From Taibaiella sp965229095 (lineage in GTDB: Bacteria > Bacteroidota > Bacteroidia > Chitinophagales > Chitinophagaceae): a stretch of DNA of 64,000 nt. This document shows positions 10,097 to 18,461 of this stretch, piece by piece. The first letter of the stretch is position 1. Each line of letters starts with the position of its first letter. The DNA lies in contig OZ245855.1 in the NCBI GenBank assembly GCA_965229095.1, positions 4,030,001 through 4,094,000 of the forward strand, given 5' to 3'. The notes below the pieces were generated by a model. It ran no database searches, was not told the origin of the DNA, and was given only the letters and a program-made list of their open reading frames with translations. The position numbers and the translations under genes were made by a program.

Positions 10097-10322
10097 GGAA
10101 TATATATGCTCACACAACGCCGAAGGTATTCGCGAAATCCAACCTAGAGATATAAACAGCTATTAGTCGCGTCATCCTGAAGCCTCCGAAGGAGCTGAAG
10201 GATCTTGATCGTTACAAGATCAGGAATGCACATGCTGCGGTAGATTGGATACAGCAGGGTGAAATATAGGATGTGAAAAGACTATTTCTCGCAGCGCCGC
10301 TGTGGCGCTGCGAGAAATAAAG
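10097..10322. repeat. Intergenic repeat unit, copy 1
   Basis: First of two tandem units with a 226-bp period, in a 459-bp gene-free stretch. The first ~115 nt are almost identical to copy 2 and contain GTCATCCTGAAGCCTCCGAA and GCTGAAGGATCTTGATCG. The unit ends in a perfect 16-bp hairpin (10283-10298 with 10304-10319, loop GCTGT) whose arms carry TTTCTCGCAGCG and its complement. Similar GTCATCCTGA...GAAGGATC intergenic repeats occur widely in Bacteroidota genomes; the function is unknown. Confidence 0.85.
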
Positions 10323-10545
10323 GGAATACATATGCTCACACAACACCGAAGGTATTCGCGAAATCCAACCTAGAGATATAAACAGCTATTAGTCGCGTCA
10401 TCCTGAAGCCTCCGAAGGAGCTGAAGGATCTTGATCGTATAAGATCAGGAATGTACATGCTGCAGTACGTTGGATGTCGCAAGGCAAAATAAAATGTGAA
10501 ACAATTATTTCCGCAGCGTGCTACGGCGGCGCTGCGGGAAATAAC
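10323..10545. repeat. Intergenic repeat unit, copy 2
   Basis: Second unit, starting directly after copy 1. It diverges from copy 1 in its second half but again ends in a hairpin (10505-10518 with 10530-10544). The stem sequence differs from copy 1 (CCGCAGCG / CGCTGCGG in place of CTCGCAGCG / CGCTGCGAG) and pairing is kept. It stops 6 nt before the stop codon of the minus-strand gene at 10551, so the hairpin may also serve as that gene's terminator. Confidence 0.85.
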
Positions 10546-10550
10546 CTCGT

Positions 10551-11162
10551 TTAAAACTTGTAACCCAGACCCACCTGTATCGCGCTCAGGCGGTACGTAG
10601 GATCGCTGCTCTTGTCTTTCTTGAACATGCTTCCGAAATAATAATTGTAACGCGCATCAACGAAGAAGCCTTTGTAGATATAGTAAGTAGCGCCCACCAA
10701 AGCGCCTACCTGTATCGTTTGTAAAGCGTCGAGGTCTTTATTGTCAAACTTCAAATCGCCTACTGTTGTCTTGCTGGCAACATTGAAATTGACCGATGCG
10801 CCTGCATTAAAGCTCAAAGAAGGAATAGGGAAATACCGGATCATCAAAGGCACGGATATCTGGGAGAGATTCGTTTTTCTTTCGGTAGCCACCGAAGAAA
10901 GCGTGTAGGTATTTTTGACATTGTGAAAGGAATATAAAGCTTCTATCTGCCCTTTCAGTTTGGAGCCTGCCGGCCCCGAGATTTCCAAAAGACCGCCGGC
11001 ATAGAACCCGGGGCCAAATGAATTTTTAGGATCACCCAAAATACTGTTGGAAACACCCATGCGCGAAATATTGGCCCCTGCTTTTACCCCGAAACGTAAA
11101 GGGGATTGTGCGTAGCTGTAAGTAGTGGTGGCGCTCAGTAAAATGACCAGTAACTTTTTCAT
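10551..11162 (-). CDS. Outer-membrane beta-barrel protein (PorT/OmpA-barrel like)
   Basis: 203 aa with a signal peptide (MKKLLVILLSATTTYSYAQ). The mature part has alternating polar/hydrophobic strands (LRFGVKAGANISRMG, GFYAGGLLEI, LSFNAGASVNFNV, FVDARYNYYFGSM) and ends in an aromatic residue (VGLGYKF), the usual C-terminal signal of outer-membrane barrels. The pattern matches the outer membrane protein beta-barrel family common in Bacteroidota. There is no catalytic motif and no operon partner; the nearest genes face it or are separated by repeats. The role could be a small porin or a structural barrel; it cannot be told further. Confidence 0.8.
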   Translation of the reverse strand: MKKLLVILLSATTTYSYAQSPLRFGVKAGANISRMGVSNSILGDPKNSFGPGFYAGGLLEISGPAGSKLKGQIEALYSFHNVKNTYTLSSVATERKTNLSQISVPLMIRYFPIPSLSFNAGASVNFNVASKTTVGDLKFDNKDLDALQTIQVGALVGATYYIYKGFFVDARYNYYFGSMFKKDKSSDPTYRLSAIQVGLGYKF

Positions 11163-11318
11163 ACAGTATGTTTTGTTCAGGGCGAATATAGTGCCCTTAT
11201 TACCGTCAATACTGTATTTACCAATTATTTAGGCTTAGATATCCCTGATTTATTAAGGAAAGGCTAAATTAAGATAGGCCTTGACGCTAATCGGTCTGCG
11301 CCGCCATGGTAAAGTCCT

Positions 11319-11735
11319 TTAACGTTTTATCATTTTAAAATGACGGATGCCTGCTTCTTCAAACTCCGGGCCGGTTATCCTAAAGCCGTTCTTCTCATAC
11401 ACCGGAACGGCATCTACCTGTGCGTTCAGGTAAACATAACCGACGTCTTCGGGAAGGTCGGCCAGTACGGCCTGGATAAGGGCAGTGGCAATACCCTTGC
11501 CCCGGAAGGCGTTCAATACGGCAAAGCGTTCCAGCTTATAACCCAGTTCTGTCTGGCGCCAACGCGCGGCGCCGGCGGGAATGCCGTCAACAGTGGCGAG
11601 AAAATGAGTAGCGATATCATCGTGCTCATGTTCCAGGTCGGCAGGGCAATGCTGTTCTTGTACAAAAACAATATCCCTTATGGCAAATGCTTTTTGCAAA
11701 TCTTCTTCCGAGGTTATTTTCCGTACAAGCAACAT
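11319..11735 (-). CDS. GNAT family N-acetyltransferase
   Basis: 138-aa acetyltransferase with the acetyl-CoA-binding motif A segment ERFAVLNAFRGKGIATALI (R-x-x-G-x-G/A signature) and a C-terminal YEKNGFRITGPEFEEAGI segment typical of YjcF/ElaA-like GNAT proteins. It moves acetyl from acetyl-CoA to an amine; the substrate is unknown. It lies 36 nt downstream of metH on the same strand with no terminator between them, so it is probably co-transcribed with metH. That does not by itself imply a role in methionine synthesis. Confidence 0.85.
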   Translation of the reverse strand: MLLVRKITSEEDLQKAFAIRDIVFVQEQHCPADLEHEHDDIATHFLATVDGIPAGAARWRQTELGYKLERFAVLNAFRGKGIATALIQAVLADLPEDVGYVYLNAQVDAVPVYEKNGFRITGPEFEEAGIRHFKMIKR

Positions 11736-11771
11736 CTTGAATTATTGTTTAGGACAAATTGTGTACCGTCA

Positions 11772-14465
11772 TTATTCCATATTGGGCTGCAGCCATTTCC
11801 GCAGAGCCGCTTCCGGCATCTGTTTCCGGGAAAGGTAATCCTGGAACTGGTCTTCGTTGATCTTACCTACACCGAAGTAAATACTTTGGGGGTGAGAAAA
11901 ATACCAGCCACATACCGAAGCTGCGGGATACATGGCCAGGTGCTCGGTAAGCTCGATACCTGTATTTTCTTTTACCTGCATCAATGCAAACAATTTATTC
12001 TTCTCCGTATGGTCGGGGCAGGCAGGATATCCCGGTGCAGGCCGTATACCCTGGTACGTTTCTTTGACCAGCTCTTCGGTGGCCAGCTGTTCGTCTTTGG
12101 CATAACCCCAATGCTCCCGGCGTACCTGCAGGTGGAGGCATTCGGCAAAAGCCTCTACCAGCCTGTCGGCCAGGGCCTGTAACAATATCTTGTTGTAATC
12201 GTCGAGCGCTTCATTGAACCTTTTGATATGCGGTTCGATACCGGCAATGCTTACTGCAAAAGCGCCCATATAGTCTTCTGCTTTTTGCGCAGGCTTTACA
12301 AAATCGGCCAGGGAGAAGCTCGGCTGGCCCGCTGCTTTTTTGATCTGCTGGCGCAGCATTTCCAACTTTTCTATTTCGTTCCCGGCCTCATCGTACAAGG
12401 TGATGGTATCGGGAGCCGTAGCCGCAGCATGCCAGAAGCCGATAACGCCATGCGCCTGCAGCCAGTTTTCTGCGATCACCTTATCCAGCATGGCATTGGC
12501 ATCATTGTACAGGCGGGTGGCCTCTTTGCCGGCGTACTCATCCGACAGGATCGCCGGGAACTTGCCCTTCATTTCCCAGGAAATAAAGAATGGCGTCCAG
12601 TCGATGTATTTTCTTATTTCGTTCAGGTCAAAATCGCGTAATACCTTAGTGCCCGTAAACTGTGGCTTTACCGGTTCGAAACGCTCCCAGTCGATCGGCA
12701 TGCGGTTAGCGGCAGCCTCTTCGTAGGTGATGTATTGCTTTACCGACCTTTTACTGTTGAAGTCTTCGCGCAGCTTTTCATATTCATCCTTCAACGCGCC
12801 CAAGAAGCCGGGTTTGGTTTCGTTGTTGAGCAACTGGCCGGCCACCGTAACGCTGCGGGAAGCATCGAGCACATGGATCACACCATGATCGTAGCCAGGC
12901 GCTATCTTTACGGCAGTATGCATCCGGGAGGTGGTTGCGCCGCCTATCATCAGGGGCTGTTGCATGCCCCGGCGCTTCATTTCGGCAGCTACATGCACCA
13001 TCTCGTCGAGCGAAGGTGTGATCAGTCCGCTGAGGCCTATGATATCGGCTTTGTGTTTTTCCGCTTCGTCCAGTATTTTATCGGCGGGTACCATTACGCC
13101 CAGGTCTACGATATCGTAGCCATTACAACCCAGCACCACGCCCACGATGTTTTTTCCGATGTCGTGCACATCGCCTTTTACCGTAGCCATCAGTATTTTG
13201 GCGGCTCCGCCTTGCTGTACCTGGGGATTGTCCAGCTTTTCCTGTTCGATAAAAGGGAACAGGTAAGCCACGCTCTTCTTCATTACCCTGGCACTCTTGA
13301 CTACCTGGGGCAAGAACATTTTTCCACTGCCAAACAAGTCGCCTACCACGTTCATCCCGGCCATCAGCGGGCCTTCGATCACATGCAGGGGCTTAGGATA
13401 TTTGAGGCGCGCCTCTTCGGTATCTTCGTCTATATAATCGGTTATCCCGTTGACCAGGGAATGCTTTAATCTTTCTTCCACCGTGGCCTTGCGCCAGGTT
13501 TCGTCCTTGACGGTTTCCTTCCCTTTGGCCTTTACCGTTTCGGCAAAGTTGATGAGGGCTTCCGTCGCTTCATTGTTTTCGTTGTTACGGTTCAGAAGCA
13601 CATCTTCGCAAAGCTGCCGCAGCTTAGGCTCTATCTCGTCATACACCACCAGCTGCCCGGCATTGACGATGCCCATATCCATGCCTGCTTTAATGGCATG
13701 GTACAGGAATACGCTGTGTATCGCCTCCCTTACGTGATCATTGCCCCGGAAAGAAAAGGACACATTGCTCACGCCGCCGCTTACCTTGGTCAAAGGCATC
13801 AGCCTTTTGATCTCCCGGGTAGCTTCGATAAAATCTACGGCATAGTTATTATGCTCTTCGATGCCTGTGGCCACCGCAAATATATTGGGGTCGAAAATGA
13901 TGTCCTGGGGATGGAACCCTACCTGGGTTGTCAATATCTGGTAAGCCCTGTGGCAGATCTCCACTTTACGGTCTTTGGTATCGGCCTGGCCTACTTCATC
14001 AAAAGCCATCACGATAACGGCAGCGCCGAATGCCTTGCATATCCTCGCCTCCCGGATAAATTTCTCTTCTCCTTCTTTCATGGAGATGGAGTTCACGATA
14101 CACTTACCCTGGATGCATTTAAGCCCCGCCACGATGATCTCGAACTTGGAGGAATCGATCATGATAGGAATGCGGGCAATGTCGGGTTCGCTCTGCACCA
14201 GGTTCACAAAGGTGGTCATGGCATAAACGCCGTCCAGCAAGGCATCGTCCATATTAATGTCCAGTACCTGCGCGCCGCTTTCTACCTGCTGTCGCGCCAC
14301 ACTAAGGGCTTCTTCGTATTTTTCCTCGCGGATGAGGCGTGCAAATTTTTTGGAACCGGTTACATTCGTTCTTTCCCCTACATTGATAAAATTGGTTTCT
14401 GGCCTTACTACCAGGGGTTCCAGGCCGCTGAGGCGGAGGAAGGGCTTAATCGTATTCGTGCTCAT
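11772..14465 (-). CDS. metH: Cobalamin-dependent methionine synthase lacking the homocysteine domain
   Basis: 897 aa, against about 1200 for full MetH. It carries the last three modules: the methyltetrahydrofolate (pterin-binding) domain (residues ~20-290, NFINVGERTNVTGSKKFARL, DINMDDALLDG), the cobalamin cap and B12 domain (DVHDIG at 432-437, in which His434 is the lower Co ligand), and the AdoMet reactivation domain (RPAPGYPACPDH). The zinc/homocysteine module is missing: the protein starts just before the pterin domain, and no open frame for it precedes the gene. In several Bacteroidota MetH is split in two genes; here the partner is not adjacent. The promoter element at 14545-14552 gives a leader of about 70 nt, too short for a cobalamin riboswitch. 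Confidence 0.95.
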   Translation of the reverse strand: MSTNTIKPFLRLSGLEPLVVRPETNFINVGERTNVTGSKKFARLIREEKYEEALSVARQQVESGAQVLDINMDDALLDGVYAMTTFVNLVQSEPDIARIPIMIDSSKFEIIVAGLKCIQGKCIVNSISMKEGEEKFIREARICKAFGAAVIVMAFDEVGQADTKDRKVEICHRAYQILTTQVGFHPQDIIFDPNIFAVATGIEEHNNYAVDFIEATREIKRLMPLTKVSGGVSNVSFSFRGNDHVREAIHSVFLYHAIKAGMDMGIVNAGQLVVYDEIEPKLRQLCEDVLLNRNNENNEATEALINFAETVKAKGKETVKDETWRKATVEERLKHSLVNGITDYIDEDTEEARLKYPKPLHVIEGPLMAGMNVVGDLFGSGKMFLPQVVKSARVMKKSVAYLFPFIEQEKLDNPQVQQGGAAKILMATVKGDVHDIGKNIVGVVLGCNGYDIVDLGVMVPADKILDEAEKHKADIIGLSGLITPSLDEMVHVAAEMKRRGMQQPLMIGGATTSRMHTAVKIAPGYDHGVIHVLDASRSVTVAGQLLNNETKPGFLGALKDEYEKLREDFNSKRSVKQYITYEEAAANRMPIDWERFEPVKPQFTGTKVLRDFDLNEIRKYIDWTPFFISWEMKGKFPAILSDEYAGKEATRLYNDANAMLDKVIAENWLQAHGVIGFWHAAATAPDTITLYDEAGNEIEKLEMLRQQIKKAAGQPSFSLADFVKPAQKAEDYMGAFAVSIAGIEPHIKRFNEALDDYNKILLQALADRLVEAFAECLHLQVRREHWGYAKDEQLATEELVKETYQGIRPAPGYPACPDHTEKNKLFALMQVKENTGIELTEHLAMYPAASVCGWYFSHPQSIYFGVGKINEDQFQDYLSRKQMPEAALRKWLQPNME

Positions 14466-14544
14466 TAACGGGCCGTTGTTGTATAGTTAGATACTTCTAC
14501 AGTATCTCAGAATTGTAAAGTAGGTGCGCCAGCTTAACGCGCAA

Positions 14545-14552
14545 CAAAGTTA
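14545..14552 (-). promoter_or_regulatory. TAACTTTG -7 element upstream of metH
   Basis: Exact TAnnTTTG match on the minus strand, about 80 nt before the metH start. It supports transcription of metH separately from the VOC gene. Confidence 0.45.
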
Positions 14553-14591
14553 ATAAGTTTATGGCTTATTCGGTGCCGGGTCATGTTCGTA

Positions 14592-14933
14592 CTATTCGCT
14601 CCATACAGCCAGCACATTGCCATCGGGATCGGCGAAATGAAACCGCCTGCCGCCGGGGAAGGAGAAGATGTCTACCGTTATCCGGCCACCCGAAGCCTCA
14701 ACCTTATTCTTTATGCCTTCCAGGTCCTCGGTGTACAGGATCACCAATGGATTACCACCTGTTGTTTCAGGGCTAAGCCGGTGAAAACCGCCGGATAGAA
14801 CGCCGTCTTCAAAGGCGGTATAATCGTCGCCGTAATCGGAGAACTTCCAACCGAAAGCGCTGCTGTAAAATGCTTTGATCGCTGCAATATCCTTGCAGTA
14901 AAATTCGATATAGTTGATAGATGTTGGTGTCAT
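14592..14933 (-). CDS. VOC (glyoxalase/dioxygenase-fold) family protein
   Basis: 113 aa with the vicinal-oxygen-chelate pattern: INYIEFYCKDIAAIKAFYSSAFGWKF at the start, of which the FY-x-x-x-FGW segment is typical, then YTAFEDGVLSGGFHRL, VILYTEDLEGIKNKVEASGG, and a C-terminal FADPDGNVLAVW motif. Such proteins resemble PhnB or glyoxalase-like metal enzymes or antibiotic-binding proteins. The substrate cannot be told. It lies between asd and metH on the same strand, but a strong terminator separates it from asd and a promoter element separates it from metH, so it is probably a single-gene unit. Confidence 0.85.
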   Translation of the reverse strand: MTPTSINYIEFYCKDIAAIKAFYSSAFGWKFSDYGDDYTAFEDGVLSGGFHRLSPETTGGNPLVILYTEDLEGIKNKVEASGGRITVDIFSFPGGRRFHFADPDGNVLAVWSE

Positions 14934-14965
14934 AATAATCAGGTTTTAATACAAAGGTTGCATAA

Positions 14966-14996
14966 AAAACCTGCCGGATCGTGGCCGGCAGGTTTT
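14966..14996 (-). terminator. Terminator downstream of asd
   Basis: A 12-bp perfect stem (AAAACCTGCCGG with CCGGCAGGTTTT, 7-nt loop), A/T-flanked on both sides, 14 nt past the asd stop. Confidence 0.88.
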
Positions 14997-15009
14997 CTTT
15001 ATCTTATTT

Positions 15010-15999
15010 TTATACCCATTGCTGTGCTACAATATACTCGGCGATCTGTATCGCATTGGTAGCAGCGCCTTTGCGCAGGTTGTCGGCTACGATCCAGCAG
15101 TTAAGGGTGTTGTCCTGCGAGGGGTCACGGCGGAGGCGGCCTACAAATACTTCATCTTTGCCAAAGGCTTCCAGCGGGGTGGGGTACACATTGTTGCCGG
15201 GATCGTCCATGACTACGATGCCGGGAGCCTTACCCAGCAAAGCCCGTAACTCTTCCAGGTCGTAGTCTGTCCCAAATTCTATATTCACACTTTCGCTATG
15301 CCCGCCCATAACCGGCACCCTTACGGTAGTGGCCGATACTTTTATGCTGTCGTCGCCCATGATCTTCTGCGTTTCGAGGATCATCTTCATTTCTTCTTTG
15401 CTGTAACCGTTTTCCTGGAACACGTCGATATGTGGTAGCACATTTAAGTCGATGGGATGCGGGTAGAAGGGCCTGGGTTCGGTACTATTCCTTTCGGCCA
15501 GCAAATGATCCACTCCTTTTTGCCCACTCCCGGTAACGCTTTGATAAGTGCTTACCACTACCCTTTTGATCCTGTATTTATCATGGAGGGGTTTCAGCAC
15601 TACGACCATCTGTATCGTGGAGCAGTTGGGATTGGCGATCACCCTGTCTTCTTTAGTAAGAACAGAAGCATTCACCTCCGGTACGATCAGCTTCTTGCCG
15701 GGATGCATACGCCAGGCAGAAGAGTTGTCGATCACATAAGTACCTGTTGCGGCAAAGGCTTCGGCCCACTCCAGCGAAGTAGTGCCACCGGCCGAGAACA
15801 AGGCAATATCGGGCCTCATCGCTACAGCCTCCTGCAAAGTGACAACGGCATATTCCTTACCCTTGAAAGCAATCTTCTTACCCTTCGACCGCTCCGAGGC
15901 CACAGGGATCAGTTCCGTTACCGGAAAATTTCTTTCTTCAAGGGTACGTAACATAGTGCTGCCTACAAGGCCCGTTGCACCTACTACTGCTACTTTCAT
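15010..15999 (-). CDS. asd: Aspartate-semialdehyde dehydrogenase
   Basis: Reduces aspartyl phosphate to aspartate semialdehyde with NADPH, the branch-point step to lysine/diaminopimelate, threonine and methionine. Seen: the Rossmann start VAVVGATGLVGSTMLRTL, the active-site Cys in VIANPNCSTIQMV, and the later conserved segment RVPVMGGHSESVNIEF with the catalytic His. 329 aa is typical. A terminator stands on each side (14966 and 16061), so it is its own unit. Its neighbour metH uses the same pathway's downstream product (homocysteine), a loose functional link. Confidence 0.95.
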   Translation of the reverse strand: MKVAVVGATGLVGSTMLRTLEERNFPVTELIPVASERSKGKKIAFKGKEYAVVTLQEAVAMRPDIALFSAGGTTSLEWAEAFAATGTYVIDNSSAWRMHPGKKLIVPEVNASVLTKEDRVIANPNCSTIQMVVVLKPLHDKYRIKRVVVSTYQSVTGSGQKGVDHLLAERNSTEPRPFYPHPIDLNVLPHIDVFQENGYSKEEMKMILETQKIMGDDSIKVSATTVRVPVMGGHSESVNIEFGTDYDLEELRALLGKAPGIVVMDDPGNNVYPTPLEAFGKDEVFVGRLRRDPSQDNTLNCWIVADNLRKGAATNAIQIAEYIVAQQWV

Positions 16000-16056
16000 A
16001 ATGGGTAATTAATGGGGATTTTGAACAATGAATAAATGGCTTAACTCCTTTAGGGG

Positions 16057-16087
16057 AAAAGACCTTACCGGAAGCTCCGGTAAGGTC
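16057..16087 (-). terminator. Terminator downstream of glmM
   Basis: A perfect 12-bp stem (GACCTTACCGGA / TCCGGTAAGGTC, 3-nt loop), followed on the minus strand by TTTT. Confidence 0.88.
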
Positions 16088-16154
16088 AGGCTATAAAATT
16101 AGGATAATCCGGCTAAACGGTGCCGGGAAAAATGGTTAGGATTAGTATAAAGAT

Positions 16155-17546
16155 TTACCTGTATTCCAGCATCGTTTCGCGGATGTCGGCCATAATGCGT
16201 TTGGCGATATTGTTGGCCGTGGTTTCGGTATTGCTTTCCGAGTAAATGCGGATGATCGGTTCTGTATTGGAAGTGCGCAGGTGCACCCAATCGGTGTCGA
16301 ACTCTATCTTAAGCCCGTCTTCCGTATTGATCGGCTGCTTGCTGTACTTCTGCTGTATCTTTTCAAAGATCGCCTTTACATCCACATCGCCATCCAGCTC
16401 TATCTTATTTTTGGAGATAAAATAATCGGGATAAGTCTTGCGTAAAGCGCCTATTCCTTTGCCGGACTTGGCCAGATGGGTAAGGAATAAAGCAATCCCT
16501 ACCAGTGCATCGCGGCCATAGTGCAGCTGCGGGTCGATGATACCGCCATTGCCTTCGCCGCCGATAACTGCATTGACCTCTTTCATCTTCTTCACTACAT
16601 TCACTTCGCCCACGGCACTACCGAAGTATTGGCCGCCATGTTTCTCCGTCACGTCACGCAGGGCACGGGTCGAAGAAAGATTAGATACGGTATTGCCTTT
16701 ATTGGTTCCCAGGATATAATCGGCCACAGCTACCAGGGTATACTCTTCTCCGAAGGGCGTGCCGTCTTCGCATACAAAGCAAAGCCGGTCTACATCGGGG
16801 TCTACTGCAATACCGAGGTCTGCGTTCTTTTTAGCCACCTCGTTGCAAAGTTCCCGCAGGTTTTCGGGCAATGGCTCCGGATTGTGGGCAAAATGTCCGT
16901 TCACCTCTTCATTCAATACGGTGATCTCTTCCACGCCCAATGCTTTCAGCAATGCGGGTACAAAAGTAGCGCCAGTAGAATTGACGGCATCGACAATGAT
17001 CTTATATTTTTTAGCTTTTACCGCAGCGGCATCTACCAGGGGATGGGCCAGGATCGCATCGATATGTTTTTGCATAAAGGAATCGTCTTCGGTAACGGTT
17101 CCCAGCTTATTGATCTCTGCAAATTTAATATCTTCCTGCTCTGCTCGCTCCAGCACCTGCGCACCCAATTCGGCGCTGATAAATTCGCCATCGCTGTTGA
17201 GCAGCTTCAGGGCGTTCCACTCCTTGGGGTTATGACTTGCTGTTAAAATAATACCGCCAGCCGCTTGTTCCATAACGACGGCCATCTCTACAGTAGGTGT
17301 TGTACTGAGGCCCAGGTCAATCACTTCGCAACCGAGGCCCTGGAGGGTAGCAGTTACCAGGTTACGCACCATAGCGCCCGAAATACGGCCGTCCCTGCCG
17401 ATCACAATTTTTCGGCCTTTGCCCTGTTCCAGGATCAGGGCGCCATAGGCTGCTGTAAACTTTACGACATCGATAGGGGTTAATCCTTGTCCCGGATTAC
17501 CACCCATAGTACCACGTATACCTGATATTGATTTAATTAATGCCAT
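16155..17546 (-). CDS. glmM: Phosphoglucosamine mutase
   Basis: Interconverts glucosamine-6-phosphate and glucosamine-1-phosphate, the step before UDP-GlcNAc and so before peptidoglycan and lipid A. It belongs to the alpha-D-phosphohexomutase family. Seen: the phospho-serine loop GGIILTASHNPKEWNALK (active Ser in TASHNP), the Mg-binding loop DPDVDRLCFV, the sugar-binding loop GEGNGG, and the phosphate-binding segment RTSNTEPIIRIYSES near the C-terminus. The 463-aa length is normal. Phosphomannomutase cannot be excluded by eye. A near-consensus -7 element (TAATTTCG, minus strand) lies at 17566-17573. Confidence 0.88.
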   Translation of the reverse strand: MALIKSISGIRGTMGGNPGQGLTPIDVVKFTAAYGALILEQGKGRKIVIGRDGRISGAMVRNLVTATLQGLGCEVIDLGLSTTPTVEMAVVMEQAAGGIILTASHNPKEWNALKLLNSDGEFISAELGAQVLERAEQEDIKFAEINKLGTVTEDDSFMQKHIDAILAHPLVDAAAVKAKKYKIIVDAVNSTGATFVPALLKALGVEEITVLNEEVNGHFAHNPEPLPENLRELCNEVAKKNADLGIAVDPDVDRLCFVCEDGTPFGEEYTLVAVADYILGTNKGNTVSNLSSTRALRDVTEKHGGQYFGSAVGEVNVVKKMKEVNAVIGGEGNGGIIDPQLHYGRDALVGIALFLTHLAKSGKGIGALRKTYPDYFISKNKIELDGDVDVKAIFEKIQQKYSKQPINTEDGLKIEFDTDWVHLRTSNTEPIIRIYSESNTETTANNIAKRIMADIRETMLEYR

Positions 17547-17688
17547 TGTTGTATTTTATGCGCAGCGAAATTAATTGAATTTCGGAGTATTAGGTTACAT
17601 ATTAACGCTAAATTATCTATGCGTACCTGATTTATGCTTTTTTGTAAAAACAACCCGGCCCTTGCCCGGTAAAACTGGGTTCTTTGTA

Positions 17689-17696
17689 TAACTTTG
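17689..17696 (+). promoter_or_regulatory. TAACTTTG -7 element
   Basis: Exact TAnnTTTG match. It overlaps the TTG at 17694 that extends the frame, so the ATG at 17718 is the likely start of the methyltransferase. Confidence 0.5.
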
Positions 17697-17717
17697 TCCT
17701 CTTTTTTAAAGTATAGT

Positions 17718-18461
17718 ATGATAGAAGAACAGAAAGAATGGTTCGAAAACTGGTTTGATTCCCGCTTTTACCCTATGTTGTACGACAACAGGGACGTAGA
17801 GGAAGCCAGCCGGTTTGTGGCACACCTGGTAGCGCATCTGCAGCCGCCGGCAGGCAGCAAGATCGTGGATATTGCCTGTGGCGAAGGCCGCTTTGCCATG
17901 CAACTGGAAAGCCTGGGACATGAGGTTGTCGGTATCGATCTTTCAGAGCAGCGTATCGAGAAAGCGAAAGAACTGGAGGGAGATAAGCTGCACTTCTATG
18001 TACACGATATGCGTTTCCCGTTTTATATTAATTATTTCGACTTCGCATTCAACTTTTTTACCAGCTTCGGTTATTTTGATACGGCCAGGGACAATCATAT
18101 GGCGGCGCATGCTTTTGCCGCTGCCTTAAAGAAAGGAGGCATCCTGGTTGTCGATTACTTTAACGAGCAATACGTGGAGCGTGGCCTGGTGCCTGCCGAA
18201 ACAATTGAAAAGGGCGGTATCGCTTTTCATATCAAACGGGCGGTAGAAAAAGGCAAAATAGTAAAGAGGATAGACCTGGTAGACGAAGAAGGGGTAGCAC
18301 ACCATTACCAGGAGCGGGTTTCGGCTTTTGAGCTGAAAGATTTCGTGGCCTTGTTCCAGGCCGAGGGGCTGGAGCTGCAGGAGCACTTCGGCGATTACGA
18401 CCTCAGCCCTTTTAACGAGGAACATTCGCCCCGGCTGGTCATGGTATTTAAGAAGCTATAA
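17718..18461 (+). CDS. Class I SAM-dependent methyltransferase
   Basis: 247 aa. Motif I KIVDIACGEGRFAMQLESLG binds SAM; motif II VVGIDLSEQRI and the DFAFNFFTSFGYF and GGILVVDYFN segments follow the Methyltransf_25/11 pattern. The substrate is unknown. The ATG at 17718 was chosen over an upstream TTG because a promoter element covers the latter. The stop codon overlaps that of the convergent PAP2 gene (TAA at 18459-18461 against TAG at 18456-18458 on the other strand), leaving no room for a terminator between them. Confidence 0.87.
   Translation: MIEEQKEWFENWFDSRFYPMLYDNRDVEEASRFVAHLVAHLQPPAGSKIVDIACGEGRFAMQLESLGHEVVGIDLSEQRIEKAKELEGDKLHFYVHDMRFPFYINYFDFAFNFFTSFGYFDTARDNHMAAHAFAAALKKGGILVVDYFNEQYVERGLVPAETIEKGGIAFHIKRAVEKGKIVKRIDLVDEEGVAHHYQERVSAFELKDFVALFQAEGLELQEHFGDYDLSPFNEEHSPRLVMVFKKL

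Noticed and set aside
10097..10545. CRISPR array
   Set aside because: Only two units of 226 bp, no short spacer/repeat pattern and no cas genes.
13698..14468. Open frame of 256 codons opposite metH
   Set aside because: MetH is certain on the other strand; the antisense translation has no family pattern.
14466..14590. Possible cobalamin or SAM riboswitch upstream of metH
   Set aside because: The leader from the predicted promoter is about 70 nt and contains no B12-box-like or SAM-box-like structure that I can find.
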